Position numbers and translations under genes: made by a program. A stretch of 45,770 nt of DNA from DATGKD01 sp035294855 (lineage in GTDB: Bacteria; Actinomycetota; Acidimicrobiia; Acidimicrobiales; UBA8190): positions 1 through 45,770 of the forward strand of contig DATGKD010000085.1 in NCBI GenBank assembly GCA_035294855.1, in the 5' to 3' direction. The notes under the pieces were generated by a model. It was not told the DNA's origin. It saw only the letters and a list, made by a program, of their open reading frames with translations, and ran no database searches. Positions 1-10,243 of this stretch are shown here, in pieces; position 1 is the stretch's first letter, and each line of letters begins with the position of its first letter.

Positions 1-55
1 CCACGATGTCGGTGGCGGCCCGGACGCGGGCGACGTCCTCGTCGGGTATGGGCAC
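1..55 (-). CDS. dnaG: DNA primase DnaG, N-terminal fragment cut by the window edge
   Basis: Only the first 18 codons are in the window. Reading the minus strand from a GTG at 55-53 gives MPIPDEDVARVRAATDIV. This is the typical start of bacterial DnaG, which makes RNA primers at the replication fork; its zinc-finger domain would follow beyond position 1. The gene lies 51 bp downstream of ppdK on the same strand, and dnaG is in this neighbourhood in other actinobacteria. The identification rests on the conserved I-P-D-E-D...A-T-D-I-V pattern alone, because no catalytic domain is visible. No strong Shine-Dalgarno precedes the GTG. Confidence 0.7.
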   Translation of the reverse strand, partial: MPIPDEDVARVRAATDIV

Positions 56-106
56 GACCGGGAACGTACTCGGCGGCCGTGAGACCGGCGCGCGCCGGGT
101 CGCTGC

Positions 107-3019
<2,913 letters not shown>

Positions 3020-3081
3020 TTGGGGGGCTCCAGTCGGTGGCGCTGTGCGTCGGTGAGTGGATGCAGCTCGCCGAAAGTCCG

Positions 3082-3087
3082 AGCCTA
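3082..3087 (-). promoter_or_regulatory. Possible -10 box for ppdK
   Basis: TAGGCT on the minus strand (TAnnnT type), 62 nt upstream of the ppdK ATG in the 121-bp gap after glyS. It would give a leader of about 55 nt containing the GGAG ribosome-binding site. No good -35 hexamer is visible at 16-18 nt, so this is tentative. Confidence 0.35.
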
Positions 3088-3140
3088 CCGGCCTGGTCCC
3101 GCGGCTCTCGGCGCGCCGGGGAGGGTGGCCGGGGGATGTC

Positions 3141-4487
3141 TCAGCGGGCGAGGTGCCCGGAGATCTCCTGCACCAGCCGGTCGATGGGGACGCGCTCCTG
3201 GGCGGTCGTGTCGCGCTCGCGGATGGTGACCGCCTTGTCCTCGAGCGAGTCGAAGTCGATCGTCACGCAGTACGGCGTGCCGATCTCGTCCTGGCGCCGG
3301 TAACGGCGCCCGATCGACTGCGTGACGTCGAAGTCGCACATACACACCGGCTGCAGCAGCCCGAGCACCTCGCGCGACAGCGGCACCAGACGGTCGTTCT
3401 TGGACAGCGGGAGCACGGCGACTTGGTAGGGCGCGAGGCGCGGATCGAGGCGCAGCAGGGTCCGCTGTTCCCCACCCACCTCGTCCTCTTCGTACGCGGC
3501 GAGGAGGAACGCCATCATGGTGCGCGTCGCGCCCGCGGCGGGCTCGATCACGTAGGGCACGTAGCGCTCGCCCGAGCCCGGGTCGTGGTACTCGAGGCGG
3601 ACGCCCGACAGGGCCGCGTGGGCCTTCAGGTCGTAGTCGGTGCGGTTGGCGATGCCCTCGAGCTCGTCCCAGCCCCACGGGAACGCGAACTCCACGTCCG
3701 CGGTGGCCGCGGAGTAGTGCGACAGCTCCTCTTCGCCGTGGTGCCGCAGCCGGAGCTGGCCGGCCGGGATCCCCAGGTCGGCGTACCACCGCATGCGCTC
3801 GTCGAGCCAGTACGCAAACCACTGATCGGCCTCGTCGGGCGGCACGAAGTACTCCATCTCCATCTGCTCGAACTCGCGGGTCCTGAAGACGAAGTTCTGG
3901 GGGGTGATCTCGTTGCGGAAGGACTTGCCCACTTGGGCGATGCCGAACGGCGGCTTCTTCCGGGTGGTGGTGAGCACGCTCAGGAAGTTCACGAACATGC
4001 CCTGGGCGGTCTCCGGTCGCAGGTAGGCGACCGTGGCGTCCTCCTCCACCGGGCCGGCATAGGTCTTGAACATGAGGTTGAACGCCCGCGCCTCGGTGAG
4101 GTCGGTCGACCCGCAATTGGGGCAGGAGCCGGCGATCTTGTCGGCCCGCCAGCGCTCGTGGCAGTTGCGGCAGTCGACGAGCGGGTCGGTGAAGTTGGCC
4201 AGGTGGCCGGACGCCTCCCAGATGCGCGGCGCCGACAGGATCGCCGCGTCGATGGGCACGACGTCGTCGCGCAGCTGCACCATGGCGCGCCACCATGCGT
4301 TCTTGACGTTGCGCAGCATGAGGGCGCCCAAGGGGCCGTAGTCGTAGGTGGAGCGGAAGCCGCCGTAGATCTCCGCCGACGGGAAGATGAACCCGCGCCG
4401 CTTGCACAGGTTGACGACCCGCTCCATCAGGTCGTCGGGGCGCCTGTCGTCAATGGGGCGGCCAGGTCTGCTGTCCTCCCCGGTCAT
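3141..4487 (-). CDS. glyS: Glycyl-tRNA synthetase, class II, alpha2 type
   Basis: 448 aa. Charges tRNA-Gly with glycine. The N-terminus has the family signature KRRGFIFPSAEIYGG and YDYGPLGALMLRN. A zinc-finger-like pair CRNC...CPNC follows at about 107-125. Motif 2 appears as FRNEITPQN and motif 3 as GATRTMMAFL; the C-terminal anticodon-binding domain ends with IDRLVQEISGHLAR. The length fits the short dimeric bacterial/archaeal-type enzyme, not the tetrameric alpha-beta form. The ATG at 4487 overlaps the hemW stop (ATGA), which supports this start over an internal Met21 and suggests translational coupling to hemW. Confidence 0.97.
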   Translation of the reverse strand: MTGEDSRPGRPIDDRRPDDLMERVVNLCKRRGFIFPSAEIYGGFRSTYDYGPLGALMLRNVKNAWWRAMVQLRDDVVPIDAAILSAPRIWEASGHLANFTDPLVDCRNCHERWRADKIAGSCPNCGSTDLTEARAFNLMFKTYAGPVEEDATVAYLRPETAQGMFVNFLSVLTTTRKKPPFGIAQVGKSFRNEITPQNFVFRTREFEQMEMEYFVPPDEADQWFAYWLDERMRWYADLGIPAGQLRLRHHGEEELSHYSAATADVEFAFPWGWDELEGIANRTDYDLKAHAALSGVRLEYHDPGSGERYVPYVIEPAAGATRTMMAFLLAAYEEDEVGGEQRTLLRLDPRLAPYQVAVLPLSKNDRLVPLSREVLGLLQPVCMCDFDVTQSIGRRYRRQDEIGTPYCVTIDFDSLEDKAVTIRERDTTAQERVPIDRLVQEISGHLAR

Positions 4488-5674
4488 CCGGTCAGGTTAC
4501 CGGGCACCTGCAGCTGCATCGTGACCTGGTTGGCGAGCAACCTCCCGCGCACGCTCAGCACGGCTCTGTCCCCGCGCCGCTCGACCAACCCGTCGAGGGC
4601 CGGGTCGTCGGGCAGCGCGCCAGCGGGCACGCCGTCGGAGGTGCGCAGCGCCAAGGCGAGGGCTTCGAAGGCTCGCTGCGATTCGGTGAGCACCTCTTCG
4701 TCCGCCACCGGCGAGCGTCCGGCGCGCACCGCGGCGATGTAGCGCTCGGGGGTGCGCACGTTCCAGAAGCGGCGACCGGACCGGTGCGAGTGGGCCGCGC
4801 ACCCGATGCCCCGGTAGTCGCCTTGGGCCCAGTACAGCCGGTTGTGGCGGCACTCGTGGCCGGGCCGCGCCCAGTTGGACACCTCGTACCAGCGGTAGCC
4901 CGCGGCGGTGAGCGCCTCGTCGACGAGCTCGTAGCGGCGCGCCGAGGCGTCGTCGTCGGGATGCCGGGCGGGGTCGTGCGCCAGGGGGGTGCCGGGCTCC
5001 ACGGTCAGCAGGTACGCGCTCACGTGCGGCGGGCGAGGCTCGAGGGCGAGCACGGCGTCGAGCGTGGCGCGCAGGTCGTCGTCGCGCTCAGCCGCCGCGC
5101 CGACGATGAGGTCGACGTTGACCGACGCGAAGCCCTCCTCCGAAGCGAGCGCCACCGCCCGGCGCACCTCGGTGGTGCCGTGCCGGCGGCCGAGGCTCTC
5201 GAGCACGTGCGGGACCATCGACTGCACGCCGAAGGACACGCGGTTCACCCCGGCCGCGTGCCAACGGCGGAAGCGTGCGGGGTCGGCGTCCTCGGGGTTG
5301 CACTCCACGGTCACCTCCGCGCCCTCGCGTGGTTCGGTCGCCTCCACGATGCGGGCGAGTTCGGCCCCCGGCAGCCGGCTCGGGGTGCCCCCGCCCACGT
5401 ACACGCTGGACGGCGCGCGGGCCCCGTCGTCGCCCGCGGCGCGCCCCAACTCCGTGGCGCACGCCTCGGCGTAGGCGGACATCAGGTGGTCGCGGTCGGT
5501 CCACGTGGCGAACGCGCAGTAGTCGCAGCGCGCCGCACAGAACGGCACGTGCACGTAGATCCCGAAGGCGGAGCCGGTGTCCGGGCTCGAGCTGCGCTCG
5601 AAGGGCGGGCGCCTGGTCGCCTCCTGCCCAGACCCCTGACGGGAAGCCCGCAGCTCAGGCGCCCGGGCTCGCAC
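4484..5674 (-). CDS. hemW: HemW-like radical SAM protein (coproporphyrinogen oxidase family)
   Basis: 396 aa. Radical SAM enzyme of the HemN/HemW family. The Fe-S cluster motif CX3CX2C is at Cys46, Cys50 and Cys53 (VPFCAARCDYCAF), with the glycine-rich VYVGGGTPSRL strand after it. The HNRLYW motif near residue 280 is typical of HemW, the haem chaperone, and not of the true oxygen-independent coproporphyrinogen oxidase HemN; the CX3CX2C alone is shared. Residues 1-36 are unconserved and the GTG start overlaps the recO end by 20 nt, so the start may lie further in. The gene sits between recO and glyS and overlaps glyS by 4 nt. Confidence 0.92.
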   Translation of the reverse strand: MRARAPELRASRQGSGQEATRRPPFERSSSPDTGSAFGIYVHVPFCAARCDYCAFATWTDRDHLMSAYAEACATELGRAAGDDGARAPSSVYVGGGTPSRLPGAELARIVEATEPREGAEVTVECNPEDADPARFRRWHAAGVNRVSFGVQSMVPHVLESLGRRHGTTEVRRAVALASEEGFASVNVDLIVGAAAERDDDLRATLDAVLALEPRPPHVSAYLLTVEPGTPLAHDPARHPDDDASARRYELVDEALTAAGYRWYEVSNWARPGHECRHNRLYWAQGDYRGIGCAAHSHRSGRRFWNVRTPERYIAAVRAGRSPVADEEVLTESQRAFEALALALRTSDGVPAGALPDDPALDGLVERRGDRAVLSVRGRLLANQVTMQLQVPGNLTG

Positions 5675-6371
5675 GGACGCTTCGCAGCCGCCGGTCGAGG
5701 TGGATCTCCATGGCCTCGGTGACGAGGTCGGTCACCTCGCGGGTGACCGGCCCGTCGGGCTCCCCCAGAGCCGCCGCCAGGCCTCCGCCAAGTATGCGCC
5801 GCACGAGGTCGAGGGCACCGGGCGAGATGGCCCGCCCACGACGGCACGACCGGCACAGCGCGCCGCCTTCGAGGACGTCGAACGCCACCAGGCCCTGGGG
5901 CGCGCCGCACGACACGCACTCGTCGACCACGGGCGCGGAGCCTTCCAGGGCGAGCACCTTGAGGCAGAAGGCGGGCACCACGAGGGCGGCGTCCTGGCGC
6001 TCGAGGACGCGCAGGGCGCCGACCAGCATGTCGAACAGCGCCGGGTTGGCGTGGCGTTCCTGGGAGACGTGGTCCACCACCTCGAGCAGCGTGAACGCCT
6101 TGGCGACACGACCGAGGTCCTCGCGCACGACGCGAAACGCCTCGGCCGTTTCCGCCTGGTTCACGATGTCGAGCTCACGCCCCTGCCAGCACAGCAGGTG
6201 CACGTGGCTGAGCGGCTCGAGCCGGGCGCCGAACTTGGAGGTGGTGCGGCGCACTCCTTTGGCCACGGCCCGCACCTTGCCGTGGGACCGGGTCACCATG
6301 GTGACGATGCGGTCCGCCTCGCCGAGACGCAAGGTGCGCAGCACGACCCCCTCGTCGCGGTAGAGGCTCAC
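5655..6371 (-). CDS. recO: DNA repair protein RecO
   Basis: 238 aa from the GTG at 6371. Acts in RecFOR loading of RecA onto SSB-coated single-stranded DNA. The N-terminal OB fold is seen as LYRDEGVVLRTLRLGEADRIVTM, followed by the helical domain and a four-cysteine zinc site (ECVSCG...ALCRSCRRG). A longer reading frame extends upstream to 6680 but is Arg-rich and non-conserved. The GTG at 6371-6369 overlaps the stop of the upstream small membrane gene as GTGA, which fixes the start. uppS, the membrane gene, recO and hemW are one tightly packed unit. Confidence 0.95.
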   Translation of the reverse strand: MSLYRDEGVVLRTLRLGEADRIVTMVTRSHGKVRAVAKGVRRTTSKFGARLEPLSHVHLLCWQGRELDIVNQAETAEAFRVVREDLGRVAKAFTLLEVVDHVSQERHANPALFDMLVGALRVLERQDAALVVPAFCLKVLALEGSAPVVDECVSCGAPQGLVAFDVLEGGALCRSCRRGRAISPGALDLVRRILGGGLAAALGEPDGPVTREVTDLVTEAMEIHLDRRLRSVRASPGA

Positions 6372-6652
6372 GGGCCCGTCGTCCCGGGACGACCCTCGAC
6401 TTCGGCGCTCTCTGCCGGTCTCGCTGCTGGGGGCGCGGCGTCGGTCGTTGGGCGTGGCGCGTCGGGATCGCCCGTGCCGTAGGGGGCGCGGTTCGGGGTG
6501 GTGCGCCCGCCGAGGAGGTTGCCGAGGGCGATCATGCCCACGATGGCGACGGCGGTGACGAGGATCGCGGTCGCGCCGGTCACGCCCGCCACGGCGAGCA
6601 CGATGAGCCCCCCGAACAGGGCGATTCCCAACAGCACCCCCACGGTCTTCAC
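6368..6652 (-). CDS. Small two-helix membrane protein of unknown function
   Basis: 94 aa. I do not recognise the family. Residues about 4-50 are strongly hydrophobic (GVLLGIALFGGLIVLAVAG, then ILVTAVAIVGMIALGNLLGG), giving two transmembrane helices. A Pro/Ala/Asp/Glu-rich soluble tail follows. It is real by context: its GTG start overlaps the uppS stop as GTGA and its own stop overlaps the recO start in the same way, so it is translated in series between the two. The position after an isoprenoid-lipid enzyme is suggestive, but no function can be assigned. Confidence 0.75.
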   Translation of the reverse strand: MKTVGVLLGIALFGGLIVLAVAGVTGATAILVTAVAIVGMIALGNLLGGRTTPNRAPYGTGDPDAPRPTTDAAPPAARPAESAEVEGRPGTTGP

Positions 6653-7386
6653 GCCCGCACCCGCCCGTAGCGGCGCTCACGCCGCTGGAACTCGGCCACC
6701 GCCTCGAAGAGGTGCTCCCGGCGGAAGTCCGGCCACAGCACGTCGGTGAAGACGAGCTCCGAGTAGGCGATCTGCCACAGGAGGAAGTTCGAGATGCGGT
6801 ACTCCCCCGACGTCCGGATCACGAGGTCGGGGTCGGGCTGGTCGGGGAAGTACAGCTGCGAGCGGATGGCGCGCTCGTCGACCTTGTTGGCGGCGATGCC
6901 CCGGGCCACGAGCGCGCGCACCGCGTCGACGATCTCCGCTCGGCCTCCGTAATTGAACGCCATGGTGAGCGTCATGCGACGGTTGCCCTCGGTGAGTGCG
7001 ATCGACTCGTCCATGCGCCGCAGGACGCGCCGCGGGACGCGCCAGTCGCGACGGCCGGCGAAACGGATGCGCACGCCCTTGTCGTGCAACTCGTCGCGCC
7101 GCCGCATGAGCAGCGACTCGTTGAAGCCCATCAGGTAACGCACCTCGTCCGGCGGCCGACGCCAGTTCTCGGTGGAGAAGGCGTACATGGTCAACCACCC
7201 GATCCCGAGGTCGAGCGCGCCGTTGACAGCGTCGAGCAGCGCGGCCTCGCCCGCGGCGTGGCCCTCGGTGCGCGCCAGCCCCCGCTGGCTCGCCCAGCGC
7301 CCGTTGCCGTCCATGACACACGCCACGTGCGCGGGCACGCGCGAGACGTCGATGCCCCTGGGCATCGGGCTCGGGAAACGGTTCAC
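6649..7386 (-). CDS. uppS: Polyprenyl diphosphate synthase (cis-prenyltransferase)
   Basis: 245 aa. Condenses isopentenyl diphosphate units in cis onto an allylic diphosphate to make the C50/C55 lipid carrier for peptidoglycan and other wall glycans. The substrate-binding signature VMDGNGRWA is at about residues 24-32, followed by GH and YAFSTENWRRP. The C-terminal signature is PDLVIRTSGEYRISNFLLWQ with the ELVFTDVLWPDF segment after it. Chain length cannot be read from sequence; the mycobacterial homologue at this locus makes decaprenyl diphosphate. Translation starts at GTG 7386, with Met8 as an alternative. It is the first gene of the uppS-recO-hemW-glyS run, 65 bp after cspA. Confidence 0.95.
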   Translation of the reverse strand: MNRFPSPMPRGIDVSRVPAHVACVMDGNGRWASQRGLARTEGHAAGEAALLDAVNGALDLGIGWLTMYAFSTENWRRPPDEVRYLMGFNESLLMRRRDELHDKGVRIRFAGRRDWRVPRRVLRRMDESIALTEGNRRMTLTMAFNYGGRAEIVDAVRALVARGIAANKVDERAIRSQLYFPDQPDPDLVIRTSGEYRISNFLLWQIAYSELVFTDVLWPDFRREHLFEAVAEFQRRERRYGRVRA

Positions 7387-7410
7387 GTCCCGAAGCTACT
7401 GCTGTTCGAG

Positions 7411-7451
7411 CGAAATTCGGCGCGCCGGGTCAGGGCCGCGCCGGCGCCGTC
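7411..7451 (-). terminator. Possible terminator hairpin after cspA
   Basis: Directly after the cspA stop the minus strand reads GGCGCCGG, a loop of about 12 nt, then CCGGCGCGCC followed by GAATTT. The arms pair with a 2-nt bulge and a short T run follows. This is a moderate intrinsic-terminator shape that could separate cspA from uppS. The pairing is imperfect. Confidence 0.3.
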
Positions 7452-7655
7452 CTAGAGGCGCTTGACCTTCGTGGCCTGGGGGCCCTTCTGGCCCTGTGTC
7501 TGCTCGAACTCCACCCGCTCGCCCTCGAAGAGCTCGCGGTAGCCGCTGCCGTCGATGGCAGAGAAGTGTACGAACACGTCGGCGGACCCGTCGTCAGGAG
7601 TCAGGAATCCGTATCCCTTCGTGGCGTTGAACCACTTCACCGTGCCTTCGGCCAT
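7452..7655 (-). CDS. cspA: Cold-shock protein, CspA family
   Basis: 67 aa, one cold-shock domain. Binds single-stranded nucleic acid and acts as an RNA chaperone. RNP1-like KGYGFL and RNP2-like VFVHFSAI are both present, with the start MAEGTVKWFNATKGYGF usual for actinobacterial Csp. The ATG at 7655 has a good ribosome-binding site (GAGGGAA, 6 nt away). A promoter-like pair lies about 105 nt upstream, so the mRNA would have a leader of about 95 nt, common for csp genes. It is transcribed away from dinG across a 578-bp gap that contains no other convincing protein gene. Confidence 0.95.
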   Translation of the reverse strand: MAEGTVKWFNATKGYGFLTPDDGSADVFVHFSAIDGSGYRELFEGERVEFEQTQGQKGPQATKVKRL

Positions 7656-7758
7656 TGTCGTTCCCTCGTTTCTCCACGCATCAACTTCGAACTTGCGGAG
7701 ACACGACGGTCAACCGACAACGACGACCGGCCTGCGTGAACCACCGGACGCTCCAACA

Positions 7759-7786
7759 AGCGTAGCCCACCCCGACGTCGACGCAA
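7759..7786 (-). promoter_or_regulatory. Candidate cspA promoter
   Basis: On the minus strand TTGCGT (7786-7781) and TACGCT (7764-7759) are separated by 16 nt. This resembles a sigma-70 type -35/-10 pair. The start point would be near 7752, giving a leader of roughly 95 nt to the cspA ATG. Confidence 0.45.
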
Positions 7787-7925
7787 CGTGTGCTCGACGA
7801 CGCTCGCGACGTGCCATTACCACCGATTGCTCCGCGGTTCAATCGACGTTCGGTCACCGACGTCGACCGCACGCGTCGTCGGTTCGCAATCGTCGATCTC
7901 GGTGTTCGGTCTGTCGTCCATGGCG

Positions 7926-7957
7926 CGTCGAGGGGCGCCCGAAGGCGCCCCTCGACG
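7926..7957 (-). terminator. Perfect 14-bp hairpin, terminator-like
   Basis: Arms 7926-7939 and 7944-7957 are perfectly complementary and very GC-rich, with a 4-nt loop. On the minus strand the loop reads TTCG, a very stable tetraloop. No T tract follows on either strand, so it is not a classical intrinsic terminator. It lies at the 3' end of the structured minus-strand element at 7926-8141, and would also isolate cspA from transcription coming from the dinG side. Confidence 0.55.
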
Positions 7958-8141
7958 ACAATCCTGCTGGAAAAGGCACCGGCCCCTCGTACCTCGCCGG
8001 GTGGGACGACTCCCCGGCCGAAGAGCACGGCGGGTAACTGGCTGGTATTCGCCAGGTGGTCCAGCGAGCCGCCTCAGCGGCCAGCCACCTCCAGGGTCCC
8101 AAGTTGATGACTACTCAGTTGGACCACCTCCTTTCTCTGGT
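7926..8141 (-). ncRNA. Candidate structured RNA with extended anti-16S (super Shine-Dalgarno) element
   Basis: This stretch has no recognisable protein gene. The minus strand at 8136-8121 reads AGAAAGGAGGTGGTCC, which pairs over 16 nt with the usual actinobacterial 16S rRNA 3' end, with one G-U pair. Its core (AGGTGGTCCA, 8129-8120) is perfectly complementary to TGGACCACCT at 8063-8054, so the element can also fold on itself. Between the arms are a second GGAGGTGG and a GCCGC-TGAG-GCGGC hairpin (8081-8068). A TACCAT hexamer (8153-8148) could be its -10 box and the 14-bp hairpin at 7926-7957 its 3' end. A CTG-started 14-codon frame follows the first Shine-Dalgarno. It could be a small RNA, an attenuator or a long cspA leader. 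Transcription is inferred, not shown. Confidence 0.4.
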
Positions 8142-8193
8142 GCGCCCATGGTACCGAGCGCCGCCCGGGGGTCGGGCATCATTCAGCGCGTCT

Positions 8194-8226
8194 TCACACG
8201 GTCGTCACACGGCCCTCCGCTACCGT
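8194..8226 (+). promoter_or_regulatory. dinG promoter region with direct repeat
   Basis: TACCGT at 8221-8226 lies 7 nt before the dinG GTG, the layout of a leaderless actinobacterial promoter. Two copies of TCACACGG (8194-8201 and 8205-8212) lie one helical turn apart where the -35 region would be. They may bind a regulator. No LexA-type palindrome was seen. Confidence 0.45.
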
Positions 8227-8233
8227 CGGCCCC

Positions 8234-10243
8234 GTGGCGTCCCCGGTGGCCAGTCGCCCCGCTCGGGCGGCGCTCGTCGATGCGCTCGCCGAGGTCACAG
8301 CCGCACTTCCCGGCGGGGGCGAGGACCGCCCGGGCCAACTGGCCATGGCCGAGGCCGTCGAGCGCGCCCTGGTCCGACGCCGCCACCTGGTGGTCCAAGC
8401 CGGGACGGGCACGGGGAAGTCCCTCGCCTACTTGCTGCCGGCGGCGTTGCGCCTCGGCGACGACCTCCCCGGTCCTGTCGTGGTGGCGACGGCCACCAAG
8501 GCCCTCCAGGACCAGCTCGCCCACAAGGACCTGCCGTTCCTCGCCGAACACCTCGGGAGCCGGGCGCCACTCACCTTCGCCGTGCTGAAGGGCCGCGCCA
8601 ACTACCTGTGCCGGCAGCGCGCCACCGAGATCGGCGGCGCGGCCGGCGATCCGGCCCTGGACGCGGTCCAGCTGTTCGAGGGCGACGACGCTGCCGACGA
8701 ACCGCTCGACCTGGGCAGGTTCGGCGACCAGGTGAAGGCGTTGATCGCATGGGGCGAGCGCTCGGCCACCGGTGACCGCGCCGATCTCGACTTCGAGCCA
8801 CATCCGAAGGCGTGGGCGGCCGTGTCGGTGAGCGCGCGCGAGTGCCCTGGTGCCTTCCGCTGCCCGTCGGGTTCGGTCTGCTTCGCCGAACGGGCGCGCG
8901 AGCGTGCCGCCGCCGCGGAAGTGGTGGTCGTCAACACACACCTGTACGCCGCCCACGTCGCCGGGAGCGGCAACGTCCTCCCCGAGCACGAAGTCGTGGT
9001 CCTCGACGAGGCGCACCAGGTCGAGGGGATCATGACCGACGCGCTGGGAGTCGACGTCACCGCGGCGCGCCTGCGCGCCGTGGCGCAGACGGCGCGGCGG
9101 TTCCTCGGCAGCGACACGAGCGATGCCGACACCGTCGACGACGTCGTGGCGGCGGCCGACCGTCTGCAGTCGTTGCTCGGGGAGCTGCAAGGCCAGCGCG
9201 TGCTCAGCGGCGACGCCCCACGTGACGAGGAGCTCGCCGCGCTCGTGCAGCTCATCGGCACGCGCCTCGAGGGCCTCCAGGGAGCCTTGCGGCGCGCCGG
9301 CGACGGCGCCGGCGCGTCCGACGACGCGGCAGGTCGTGCCCGGGCGCTCCTCGCCGCCGAGCACCTCCAGGGCGAAGTGGGTTCGCTCGTCACCTTCGGC
9401 CGCTCGCACGTCGCCTGGGTGCAGGCATCGGGCCCGGGGGGACGCGCGCTCTCGCTACGCGGCGCTCCCGTGGACGTGGCCCCGGCGCTGGGCGAGCGCC
9501 TGTGGCCGCAGGTCACCGCCGTCCTCACCTCGGCGACCGTGCCCCTCATGGCCGTCGAGCGCCTGGGACTGCCACCCGCCGAGACCGATCAGCTGGACGT
9601 GGGGAGCCCGTTCGACTTCCCCACGTGCGCGCTCCTGTACTGCGCCGCCCATCTGCCCGACCCGCGCCGGGGCGACCCGCACGGCCGCATCGTCGACGAG
9701 CTGGTGACCCTGATCGAAGCAGCGGGCGGTCGGACGCTCGCCCTGTTCACGAGTTGGCGCGCCATGCACGCCGCGGTCGATGCCGTGCGCCGCGCCGTCG
9801 CCTACCGCGTGCTCGCCCAGGGCGACCTGCCGAAGACCAAGCTCGTCGACGAGTTCGCGCGTGACGACTCGAGCTGCCTGTTCGCCACCATGTCGTTCTG
9901 GCAAGGCGTCGATGTGCCCGGAGGGACGCTGTCGCTGGTCGTCATCGATCGACTGCCCTTCGCCCGGCCCGACGACCCGCTGCTCGATGCGCAGCGCGAA
10001 CGAGCGGGCAACGCGGCGTTCAACACCGTCGACCTCCCCCGGGCGGCGATGCTGCTCGCCCAGGGAGCTGGCCGGCTGATCCGCTCGAGCACCGATCGGG
10101 GCGTGGTGGCCGTGCTCGACCCGAGGTTGGCCACGGCGCGCTACGGCCGGGTGCTCGTCCGCGCACTACCGCCCATGCGCCGCACGAAGGATCGCGACGA
10201 GGTCGTCGCCTTCCTGCGCGAGGTGACGGCAGGCGTTCAGTAG
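8234..10243 (+). CDS. dinG: DinG-family ATP-dependent DNA helicase
   Basis: 669 aa. XPD/DinG-type superfamily 2 helicase with an iron-sulphur cluster, unwinding 5' to 3' and acting on damaged or structured DNA. Walker A is AGTGTGKS (56-63) and the Walker B/DEAH box is at 258-261 (VLDEAHQVEG). Four cysteines placed for the Fe-S cluster are Cys126, Cys204, Cys210 and Cys216. The C-terminal helicase motifs include LFTSWRAM, MSFWQGVDVPG and QGAGRLIRS. No exonuclease domain is present. The GTG start follows a -10-like hexamer by 7 nt, so the mRNA is probably leaderless. The last 7 bp overlap the 3' end of era on the other strand. Confidence 0.95.
   Translation: MASPVASRPARAALVDALAEVTAALPGGGEDRPGQLAMAEAVERALVRRRHLVVQAGTGTGKSLAYLLPAALRLGDDLPGPVVVATATKALQDQLAHKDLPFLAEHLGSRAPLTFAVLKGRANYLCRQRATEIGGAAGDPALDAVQLFEGDDAADEPLDLGRFGDQVKALIAWGERSATGDRADLDFEPHPKAWAAVSVSARECPGAFRCPSGSVCFAERARERAAAAEVVVVNTHLYAAHVAGSGNVLPEHEVVVLDEAHQVEGIMTDALGVDVTAARLRAVAQTARRFLGSDTSDADTVDDVVAAADRLQSLLGELQGQRVLSGDAPRDEELAALVQLIGTRLEGLQGALRRAGDGAGASDDAAGRARALLAAEHLQGEVGSLVTFGRSHVAWVQASGPGGRALSLRGAPVDVAPALGERLWPQVTAVLTSATVPLMAVERLGLPPAETDQLDVGSPFDFPTCALLYCAAHLPDPRRGDPHGRIVDELVTLIEAAGGRTLALFTSWRAMHAAVDAVRRAVAYRVLAQGDLPKTKLVDEFARDDSSCLFATMSFWQGVDVPGGTLSLVVIDRLPFARPDDPLLDAQRERAGNAAFNTVDLPRAAMLLAQGAGRLIRSSTDRGVVAVLDPRLATARYGRVLVRALPPMRRTKDRDEVVAFLREVTAGVQ

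Noticed and set aside
7681..8028. Possible 115-codon protein gene upstream of cspA
   Set aside because: Frame is interrupted near the structured element, has no ribosome-binding site at its start and no family pattern; the RNA-like structure explains it better.
8068..8081. Selenocysteine-type UGA in the hairpin of the structured element
   Set aside because: The TGA lies in the hairpin loop and not 5' of it, and the peptide before it has no recognisable selenoprotein feature.
8121..8136. A plus-strand 16S rRNA 3' end (partial rRNA gene)
   Set aside because: Only 16 bp match (15/16); the flanks are not rRNA-like, so it is not an rRNA fragment.
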